23,844 bases of DNA from Hymenopellis radicata (taxonomy: Eukaryota > Basidiomycota > Agaricomycetes > Agaricales > Physalacriaceae): positions 1 to 23,844 of the forward strand of contig JADNRX010000753.1 in assembly GCA_015501595.1 (NCBI GenBank). Reading direction: 5' to 3'. Positions within the stretch are counted from its first letter, which is position 1. Every line of letters begins with the position of its first letter. Under the pieces are notes generated by a model. The model had not been told where the DNA came from and made no database searches. It worked only from the letters and a program-made list of their open reading frames with translations. The position numbers and the translations under genes are program-made. Shown piece after piece: positions 1-7,724 of the stretch.

Positions 1-1
1 C

Positions 2-346
2 AAGTTCACCGGTCAGTCGTTCTCCTCCTCCTCCTTCTTCAAGACTCGACCTGACGATATCGCCATAGAACCCTCAGTGTCGCGCCTCACCATCTACCAG
101 CGTCGATTACGCGCATGCATCCTCATGTTCCTCCAGCCCGTCATACGCTTCCCGCTGCCAACTTGGTACACCCGTATGTCCGACGATCAGTGGGGCCATA
201 TCCTCGAAGCCCTCAATCTCTGCGTGTTTCTCTGCTTCCTGGGTTGGATATGGTACTATGACATATTTTCATTCCCTGCATTCAACTTCTTCAACATGAA
301 AATACTGCTTCGGCATGCAGCGCGTAACGCTCATGTTCGCTTCTAA
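2..346 (+). CDS. 3' end of unrecognised membrane protein gene (partial)
   Basis: The reading frame is open from base 2 to a TAA at 344-346, so this is the last exon, or part of it, of a gene that begins left of the window. About 114 residues are visible. The first part is serine/phenylalanine rich. It is followed by a basic segment (IYQRRLRAC), then a hydrophobic stretch with many aromatic residues (LNLCVFLCFLGWIWYY) that would make one membrane span. The tail is short, basic and probably soluble. I do not recognise the family. It converges on CDC20, leaving about 300 bases for both 3' UTRs. The first ATG-like codon inside the frame is not a credible start, because the upstream codons read as coding. 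Confidence 0.55.
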   Translation, partial: KFTGQSFSSSSFFKTRPDDIAIEPSVSRLTIYQRRLRACILMFLQPVIRFPLPTWYTRMSDDQWGHILEALNLCVFLCFLGWIWYYDIFSFPAFNFFNMKILLRHAARNAHVRF

Positions 347-644
347 TTGACTATTGTATCTCTGTACTTACTACTCACATATGCTCCCCGTTGCTTCTCT
401 ATGATACCTATGCCTTATGCCTTCCATACTCTCTACATATGCTTCCGTCACTCGAATCCCAGACCTGTACAATTCTTTTCTCTGACATATCTTTCAATGA
501 CTTGAAACAGACCATCCAATTGGTCCGGAGGTGAACTACTACTGTTGAAGGGTGTATCGCGATGACATGCAGACAATGTGAAAACTAGTCCAAGAAAGTC
601 CCCAGTCCGCGGCACAATAAATAACAAAATATGAAACGAGATCA
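347..644. other. convergent 3' intergenic region
   Basis: About 300 bases between the stop codons of two convergent genes. It is AT-richer than the flanking exons and should hold both 3' UTRs and polyadenylation sites. No further gene or repeat was seen. A short minus-strand open frame at 448-648 lies downstream of the CDC20 stop and shows no family signal. Confidence 0.5.
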
Positions 645-2437
645 TCATCTAATAGAAAGCACATTCGACCTAGTCGAATTCAGTTGTGGTCTGTCATCAT
701 AATCATGAATCTTTTTCTTCTTCGTCGCCGCGCTCGGCACCTCCCATATCTTCCAAAACTTCAACGACTCGTCTCCACCTCCAGTGAGCACCATGTCTCC
801 CGCCGGACTGACGCAGCTGAACAGCACACGCGAGTCGTGCGCATCTCGGATCTCTGCGACGCGTTCCATACTTGGATACGCGTGGATCATGATCGAGTTG
901 GTGGGGTATCCGTGCGTGGTGAGTATCTCCTTCTTATGCGGCGCCCATTGGATGGTGCTGATCTGCGCTGGCGTCTTCTGGGAGTGCACGCGTGCGCCGG
1001 TGTTGACATTCCATATATTGATCGAAGCATCATTCGTGCCTCCCCCAGTGGCGAGGAGAGAGGGCTGCCATGGACACCAAGCTACAGCCTAGAAAGAACA
1101 GTCAGATTGGGAGCAAGTCAAGGATAGAAGGGTATTCACCTTGACCGCGGCGGTATGGTTCCGCTTAACCCACTTGGCCTTCCCTTGAGCGTTCTCTCCA
1201 ACATCGCCGAGGCCGTCCATCCCAGACATTGACAACGTTATCGTTCCCACCACTGGCTAGCAACTCTCCGTCGGATCGCCACTTTAACCCGCAAACCTCG
1301 CCGGTATGACCAAGGAGCTCCATGACCTTATGTCGGGGCACGCGGACATCGTGATGCCAGATGCTGCCGTCCGCACACCCTGAAGTGAGGATGTGCTCGT
1401 TCCACGACAGGGTTGCGATTTGTCCCTGATGACCACCCATCGTCCTGAGCTTCTGAGCGGTCTCGGCGTCGTAAAGCTCGACATCTCCGTTACATATCCC
1501 GACGCCAATGAACGATCCGTCATTGGACATTTCGACACTAGATGGATACAGGCCCTCCCCTGCCTCTGCGATGGTGTTGACGTCGCCGGTCTCGGCATAC
1601 CAGAGATAAGTTCCCTGCCCCAGTGCAACGGCTACCGTGTTCTGACAGGACCAGCTCACGAGATTGAGGTAAAAGTCGTCCATGAGGTTGACGGCTGCAA
1701 GGACACGTTCAGGTTGGGAGGGAATTTTACGTGATTTGTTAGTCACAACGCCTGTAGACGAGGCTAATGTTCCTGGACGTGAGGCATAGAGTGGTTTCGC
1801 ATAGTCTCTTTGAAGAGCGAGAGTTTTGTCAGAGGTGGCCGATGGAGGTGGCTCATGGAATCCGAGAATGCGGCGGTTCAGAGGCACGCCGGTGGCTTCT
1901 ACAAGGCGTGCTGTGTGTCCAGGCGATACAGTCTGCGGTTGTATGTGCATTTTCTCGAAGCCAGCGACGATATCCGACTCGAGGTCGCGGGTAGTGATAA
2001 ACCGGTCTTGGTGGTCAAAGCCCGCGCGGTTCTAGGGCATTGTTAGACCAGTCAAAAGAAAGGCAACTAGTACTCACAGGCGTTGACTTTGACCGTTTCA
2101 GTTCACTCTTTGGAGGCGGAACATAGTCCATCTTGACGACATCCAACTTGCTCTCTATCCCACCCTTCCTTATAACGCCTGATGCCGCTTGGCGTTGCAG
2201 ATCCGCTGCGCTGGGAAACTTGACAGGCGATCCCGGTCTGGAGCGCGAAGAACCGGCTGCCGATATGAAAGGATTCGACATATCGAACGGCCCTGTCGTT
2301 GACTTTGACTTGGTCCGTCTCTTCGACGGCGAGGACGCCAGCGAGACCCCATTAACACCCGCAACGAGCGACGGCGTGAGCGGCGTCTTTGCCTCTGAAC
2401 GGGTGCGGTTACGACTAGGCGTCTTTGGCTGCAGCAT
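645..2437 (-). CDS. CDC20: Cdc20/Slp1/Fizzy, WD40 activator of the APC/C (one frameshift)
   Basis: Activator and substrate receptor of the anaphase-promoting complex, target of the Mad2 spindle checkpoint. Three exons fit: 2437-2078, 2031-1140 and 1088-645, with phase-0 introns of 46 and 51 nt; about 564 residues. Seen in order: a Ser/Thr-Pro-rich N-terminus, a C-box-like DRFITTR (129-135), a Mad2-binding-type RRILGFHEPPP (173-183), then WD40 blades with the family-typical DDFYLNLVSW and VCGLKWRSDGELLASGGNDN. The protein ends in Ile-Arg, the IR tail that docks on APC/C. The Mad2 motif favours Cdc20 over Cdh1. Exon 2 is 892 nt, one base too long: an extra G at 1211-1212 shifts the frame after VNVWDGR, and the downstream frame resumes as KWVKRNHTAAVKA. 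The start at 2437 was preferred over an ATG 27 codons upstream, whose leader looks non-coding. Confidence 0.93.
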
Positions 2438-2518
2438 ATTGAAGGAAGCCTCAGGAGATGGTGGTTGAAAGCAGAAGAGAACTACACGTGATCGTGACCT
2501 GAAATTTGTTTTTTTCAT

Positions 2519-2570
2519 GTACCCCGGGTCGACGGCATATTCAACAAGCTTCGATATGGATCCGGGGTAC
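2519..2570. repeat. 9-bp inverted repeat upstream of CDC20
   Basis: GTACCCCGG at 2519-2527 is followed after 34 bases by its exact complement CCGGGGTAC at 2562-2570. It lies 80-130 bases upstream of the CDC20 start codon, so it could be a bound site or simply chance. The arms are too far apart for a convincing terminator, and no terminator is expected here. Confidence 0.35.
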
Positions 2571-2710
2571 GCGCGTATTCCTCATCTTATAGGGCCTCTA
2601 CACTTAAAGTCTCGTGCAACGTCTATTGCAGGAAGCATTACCGATGACATTACCAAACTATCTCCGCTCATCTTAAATGTCTCCGTATAACGGCAAAGTA
2701 GTCGCGTCGA

Positions 2711-2920
2711 CACCCTTGGAAAACAGCATCCATTTGGTCAGAAGACGCTTGCTATGTAAAGTGCTCTCCAGAAGATTATGCTGGCATGTTTCCTCTTTTC
2801 AAGTTCTTTGTCTCGCTGAATCGTTCAGGCTGGTCAGACATCTTCGCGGCCATGTATCTACGCGTGCCTTGGGTAGATGGTGATTTCAGCGTAGACTTGA
2901 CGCCCTCATCTCTTCCCTAA
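2711..2920 (+). pseudogene. orphan coding-like stretch, possible gene relic or last exon
   Basis: An open frame of 69 codons ends in TAA at 2918-2920. It starts from no convincing ATG, and an in-frame stop lies just upstream. Its composition is protein-like, with well-mixed aromatic and acidic residues (WSEDACYVKCSPEDYAG, then FFVSLNRSGWSDIFAAMYL). That is unlike the random shadow frames around it. A second short open stretch at about 2606-2690 could be an earlier exon, but I found no splice pair that joins them cleanly. Family not recognised. It may be the tail of a gene broken when the neighbouring repeat arrived. Confidence 0.3.
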
Positions 2921-3069
2921 CGGTGGTAACTGCACATTTGAACGAATCCTCCTTTGGTAGTTCTTCACTGTACGTGTCGTCATCGCGTTCGCTTCGCAAC
3001 ATAATGTCAGAGTATAGCTTGCGCTCCGTGTACAAGTAAGAATGGAGCTTGTGACTCGCCGCTTGCCGG

Positions 3070-4415
3070 CACTTTCGATCATTTGTACTATGACAATGTC
3101 TCATTTCATCGTTTTACCTTCATGGCAGCCGTTCTTGGAGTCGAGCCCTCCTTCCGTGCCCGCACCCGCGCCCCTCCCCCTTCGTCGCTTCACCTGCGAC
3201 TACACAGAAACCTCCAATTGCCACGGCGACGACCGTGGACGTCGAGCCGCAGCTGACGGCGAAAAACGTGCTGCAGCAATGCGAACTCATCTTCAAAAGG
3301 TAGACGTTATTTCTTCACTCCTTATCCATACTTACCCTGAAGCAGGGGGGACTCCAAAACCCTCTGTTTCCCGTGGTTTTCTGACTTCTCGCTCTCCATC
3401 TACGATGACATTAGGCGATGCTGGGCAAGGTCAAATTCCTTGCTCAATCTCAGGTGTGGCTCGTGCCATCGCTGCTTGACTGCTTTAATAATACCACTCA
3501 AAGAATCACGTCTACCGCAACCTTCCCAATCATCCTGGAGCTAATGCCCTCGGGATCACATCAAATGGCAGCTGCCGGTTTCGCTACGTTGATTACAGAC
3601 ACATTCACACATGTCACGCACCGCTATTCCAGCAATTATTTTGTTCCCCTCGGAGCCACGAGTATGTTGTGCATTTCTCTCATCTTTATGATTCTCATTT
3701 TACTGTAGGGGTCAGGATCAACAGCCCCTTCGAGACTGAGAAGCAGGCGGATGCGAGTTTTGCTCCAGTAGATTACGACGAAGAGCCCAGTGTGGTCATC
3801 GAGGTCGGTCGTTCGGAGACGATTGAGGAACTGCGCGGGGACATGTCCCGCTGGTTCTCCCTCAAATCTGTATGCTCAACTTCGAACAACATGGCTTTTG
3901 ATCCTTACATTCAGAGTGTAGATCAAGCTCGTGATCCTTGTCGGGATCTCCAAGCCGACCTCGGCGCACCCAGAGCTGCCAACGCTGCGCGTGGAGATGT
4001 GGTACCGCGTCGAGGACGAGACAAAGAGAGAACCAACTTTAACGAAAGTAGTGGATGAGGATTGGTCAACAGGAATCCCGGGCCCATTGCAAATCCCTCT
4101 CTGGACGCTGCTGGGCTCCACGGAGGTCCCCGATGGCCTGCCCACACAGTTGGAGTTAGGTGTGCAACAACTCCAACGCCTCCGCCTCCGCATCATCTCT
4201 GCATGGACCAAGCAAGCCTCTCTATTCAATTTCTGTCAGGTTTTGTACTGATGCCTTTTCAGGGAGCAAAAAGAGTGACAGCGTCCAACATTGCCGGCTT
4301 CCTGCAGGCTTACTTGTTTTACCTCTTGTCACTTAGCCTGGTGAGCTTCCAGTATCATGGTTTTTCGAGCCTTGATACAGCTCACCGCAAACGGTTTTTA
4401 TCGCTTCGGATCTCG
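3070..4415 (+). repeat. direct repeat B, copy 1
   Basis: This 1.35 kb segment matches 13062-14429 in the same orientation along its whole length, with roughly 85-90% identity by eye and small indels. The match starts near CACTTTCGATCATT and stops abruptly after GGATCTCG. The flanks on both sides are unrelated to those of copy 2. It contains a gene-like unit with conserved intron positions. No terminal inverted repeats or clear target-site duplication were seen, so it looks like a segmental or gene-family duplication rather than a recognisable DNA transposon. Confidence 0.9.
3090..4251 (+). pseudogene. PD-(D/E)XK nuclease-fold-like protein, copy 1, 5' part broken
   Basis: The 3' half splices cleanly: an exon ending at 3661, intron 3662-3708, exon 3709-3869, intron 3870-3921, exon 3922-4251 (stop). 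The joined frame has ADASFAPV, then SVVIEVGRSETIEELRGD, MSRWFS, IKLVILVGISKPT and VEMWYR. This Asp...Glu-Val...Trp-Phe...Leu-Val-Ile-Leu order resembles fungal proteins of the PD-(D/E)XK (Uma2/restriction-endonuclease-like) fold. The 5' part has a Pro-rich start at 3090 (MTMSHFIVLPSWQ) and a downstream segment ending ELIFKR. These lie in different frames across a C-rich run near 3165-3185, and I could not join the middle exons without frame breaks. It is either a decayed copy or an error-affected one. The family assignment is inference from the pattern. Confidence 0.45.
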
Positions 4416-5210
4416 ACGCCCCTCTTCCTCTGAGTCTTCCGTGTTTAAGAGCTGGACTCGGCATTGAAGACATATAAAAATCTGTCCGTGCGTCGGTGGT
4501 AATCACGTTTGGTGGTTTGGGATCGTCGAGTTCGAGCTTTCCGTGATGTTACGCATCAAACTTGAAGTTCAGAACGTAGGAGGTTGATGCAAGGATACTT
4601 ACTGACTTCCTTCCTATCTCTAAGTAGAAGACTGGATCCGAACACGACGTTACCTTTGTTTCGATTCCACAAACGCGTCGACTGCAAGTTGAAACTTCCA
4701 GTACCATCATCATCATCACATCACCGCCCGTTAGGCGTCCTGCCATTCAGGCTGTCAATCACAGGATGGTGTAGATCCCGTCTGATTGCAAGATAGTTTG
4801 GCGGAATAAACTCCGCAGGTCAAGGCCGGAGATTAATCACAACCGTCCTCACCAAGTATGTAGCTCGGTCCGACTCTGGACCGTTTTGGTCTACTCCAGT
4901 TCTAACTTGCAGCCAGTGCATTCAACCTGACTCGCATTGGTCCAGAAAGTCGACGACTATCGGCGCTACTAAGCTTCTAACCTATGTAGCATTTGTGTGG
5001 GCCGATGTATGTGATCGTCATCCGATGAAAGGCAAGAATCTGAGCAAGGAAAGACAGACAGCACCCAGAATTCCGCGGGACGACTGATGTAGGACCTTGT
5101 ACCTGACCCTGCGACGAGCAAGGTCATGAGGAATCCGTTCACCATGTCGCGCGCTGCACTCCCCGGCGACAAGAAGCCCGGCTCAAAAATATCAGCGACG
5201 CGCAAAGGCG
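4416..5210. other. intergenic region upstream of the terpene synthase
   Basis: No supported gene. It begins where repeat B copy 1 ends and leads to the terpene synthase promoter. Short open frames on both strands lack protein-like composition. It should hold the upstream control sequences of the terpene synthase, but no specific operator was recognised. Confidence 0.45.
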
Positions 5211-5218
5211 TATTTAAA
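5211..5218 (+). promoter_or_regulatory. TATA-like box of the terpene synthase gene
   Basis: TATTTAAA lies 35-42 bases before the start codon of the terpene synthase, in an otherwise GC-balanced stretch. The start codon itself has a favourable context (CACCATGG). The short distance implies a very short 5' UTR, which is usual in fungi. Confidence 0.45.
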
Positions 5219-5252
5219 CTGTAGAACTTCGAGGTCAACTCTCAACAACACC

Positions 5253-6396
5253 ATGGCTCACTCCCAGACAGTCCTCCTCCCGGATCTTCCTTCCTACTGG
5301 CCATTCGCCGCTCGGGAAAATCCCCTGGCCACCGCAGAGCTCGTCTCCACATGCGATCGTTGGGTCGAAGACAATGCGCCATTCGACGCAACGCCCCGCT
5401 CCTCCTTCATGCGATGCAACTTCGCGTTGTTCGCGTCTTTGGTCTATCCCAACTTTTGCGACGTCGCGCATGTACGCGCTGTGATCGAGCAGATGCATTT
5501 GTACTATGTCATTGACAAACTCACCGATGGTAATGACGGTCCGACGGTACGAAAACAATGCGACGAGGTTTTGAACGCGCTTCGGTATGATCCTGTTCAT
5601 GCGCGAAGAGCTCTGCTCAACGACAACCAGAAACCCTCACGACGCGTCTTCGCAAGAATCGTGCCTCGGAAAGATGACCCGAGAGTAAGTACTCGTTCAG
5701 CTCCCCCGTACTAGTTGTCGATGCTCTTTCCTCCAGGTTTTGGATCCGGACGCTCGAAGATGCCCAGTGTACAAGCTCTACTGCTGAACGTTATATCCAG
5801 CACTTCCAGGAATACCTGGATAGTACGTACCGACAAGCCTTTGAGCGTGATAACCAAAACATCCTGTCCATTGACGAATACTTGAACGTGCGGAGAGCCG
5901 GATCGGGGGCGCATCCGTCGCTGGACCTCATCCTCATTCAGCACGACCTTCCGAACGATGTGTACGACCACCCTTTCGTGTCCAAGATGATGCAGCTTGC
6001 CGTGGAGGTTATGATGTTCGTCAATGTACGTTAGTCCGAACGGTTGACCGTTGTCTCTCTTTGACATTTTCGCAGGACGTCTACTCCTTTCCTATGGAGC
6101 TCCGGTCAGAGGACCCATACCACAATCTCGTCGTCGTCGTGATGAAAGAAAAAGGACTGGACGTCCAGGGTGCATTGGATTACATCGGGGAGCGGTTCCA
6201 AGAAATGACGAAAGAGTTCTCGGAGCTCTTCGCGAATGTGCCCGTGTTTCCGGGACACATTGGGACGGCGGTGAATGTGTTGCTTGAGGGCATCGCTGTA
6301 GCCGTTGCAGGACAGATCGAGTGGTGCTTTAGGACCGAACGATACTTCGGAAAATCAGGAGAGGAGGTTAAGAGGCGCCGGATTGTCGAGTTGTAG
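5253..6396 (+). CDS. class I sesquiterpene synthase
   Basis: Predicted to ionise and cyclise farnesyl diphosphate, as a soluble Mg2+-dependent enzyme. Four exons: 5253-5584, 5631-5684, 5737-6025 and 6076-6396, with introns of 46, 52 and 50 nt; 331 residues, normal for the fungal family. Splicing is fixed by phase and motif: exon 1 into exon 2 gives ALRNPHDASS, and exon 2 into exon 3 gives MTREFW. The NSE metal motif is perfect and spans an exon junction (NDVYSFPME, 225-233). The aspartate-rich motif is DKLTD (88-92), with Lys where Asp, Glu or Asn is usual. The C-terminal Arg-Tyr pair is in WCFRTERYFG (R314, Y315). VRRAGSG near 179 suits the diphosphate-sensor arginine. No signal peptide. Product cannot be named from sequence. 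P450 genes nearby fit a terpenoid cluster. Confidence 0.92.
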
Positions 6397-6895
6397 GGAT
6401 TTGCCTAAACGAATTCAGGACTCATGCCGTTGTCATTCTTACGTTGTTCTTAGGAAAACTTGGAAATTGTATATCACCTATTGAAACAAAGAGTTATTTT
6501 GCAGTAAGTAGTTTCTAGGTGAGGTATACATGCATCAGTACCATGACTGACAGTAATATCACTTGAGCTGCAGAACATACAACGCTTCACTGAACGCAAA
6601 ATCAAATCGTGAAAGAAAGGACGCGAACGGACACACCTTCAACTTTTCCTTTGGTCCTCTGCCACGAGACGGCGACTGTGCGCATGAGACAGAGAGTACA
6701 GGTGTACTCTGGACGCGAAGCTTTGATGTCTCAACTTGTTGAGAGTGTTATATCATTACCACGCAGCTTGAAGATGATGGCGAGAGCCAAGAGCAGTCGG
6801 CTTTTCGGGCCGGCGGTAAACATCAGATCGGCACCTACTCGCGATCGGCGCCTGCTTGCTTCCTACCATCACCAGCACGCGACTATTGACTACAA
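6397..6895. other. intergenic region after the terpene synthase
   Basis: About 500 bases holding the 3' UTR of the terpene synthase and the promoter of the small downstream gene. Open frames here overlap the next gene's first exon in other frames and look like shadows. No repeat or RNA gene was seen. Confidence 0.4.
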
Positions 6896-7629
6896 ATGGC
6901 ATACCCGCCCTCAAGATCGTCGCAATACTCGTCTGGAAACAAGGAGAACCTCGCCCCCGTCACCATCGTCGCTCCGCAGCCCCGCGTCCCAGTCCACAAG
7001 GATGTCCTCGCCTCGATGCTATCCAACGACGCGCACGGTACGCATATATGCGCATTTTTACTCTGCTACATTTATCCTTACCTCAAAATAAGCGCCTACG
7101 AACCAATCAGACGAATCTTGGATGTCTATCTTCAACAACCTGAAGCCTGAAATTGTTCAAGAAATGTTGGCGTCCATGCTACCCGCCGCTAAGGATGGTA
7201 AGTAGAAGCCCAATTATACCCCGTAGTCGCTTCCTGATCGTGTGAGTGAAGCTGCGACCCAGGTCTGAATCCTTGTCGGCTCTATCGAAAGCAGTAGCTA
7301 AACGCGGATGTCTCAAGCGCTTTCCAACACTATCTTCATGCACCGATCAGTCAGACGCGTTACCTGTCGCATTTCTACTGACTGAGCCCTGCTTAATGGC
7401 GTGGTGCTTCGATGATGCTTGGTTGGACCGCAATATGCATCTCACCCGCTAGAGTTTTCCGGAAGTTCTGTCTGCTGCGTCCTTACGCTATTGCCTCTTT
7501 TCTCCTTCCTTGGAATGCCGATTCTGCTGTCGTCTCTGTCCGTAACGTGTATGCTTCTCTCTCAATGCAGAATATTTTGTCACAACATCGTCCAGCGAAA
7601 GCTCCACCGTCCATTGCATCGAGTTCTAG
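6896..7629 (+). CDS. small unknown protein, about 95 residues, three exons
   Basis: Not recognised. Exons 6896-7037, 7111-7197 and, less surely, 7571-7629. The first intron is 73 nt (GTACGC...ATCAG). The second is long for this window (373 nt) and ends at TCAATGCAG. The peptide begins MAYPPSRSSQYSSG and has a KEN triplet at 16-18. A short internal repeat, VLASML at 37-42 and MLASML at 66-71, is separated by a helical-looking segment (WMSIFNNLKPEIVQE). Both repeat units are followed by a splice site that brings in Asp-Glu. The third exon ends VHCIEF and stops. If intron 2 used a nearer acceptor the C-terminus would differ. It lies between the terpene synthase and the convergent CYP505 gene, but nothing shows a pathway role. 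Confidence 0.5.
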
Positions 7630-7724
7630 AATACAGCCGAAGAAGAAGAAGAGTACAAGTACAATGACTGAAGAAATGAAAATTTCGAAGTATGCGAAGT
7701 CCGGTTGAAGACATCAATCGAACA

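Noticed and set aside
684..1127. Plus-strand open frame of 147 codons opposite CDC20
   Set aside because: It is antisense to the conserved WD40 exon and intron, with no protein-like pattern; a shadow of CDC20.
3876..3921. In-frame TAG shared by both B repeats, first read as a common nonsense mutation
   Set aside because: Using the acceptor GTGTAG at 3920-3921 (13932-13933 in copy 2) places the TAG in the intron and joins FSLKS to IKLVIL in phase.
3070..4415. Repeat B as a LINE, LTR or TIR transposon
   Set aside because: No terminal repeats, poly-A tail, reverse transcriptase or transposase motifs were seen, and introns are present in both copies.
5585..5714. Unspliced continuation of terpene synthase exon 1 (ARRALLNDNQKP..., stop at 5712-5714)
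   Set aside because: Removing a 46-nt GTATGA...CCAG intron yields the family sequence ALRNPHDASS and MTREFW in phase, so the unspliced frame is intron read-through.
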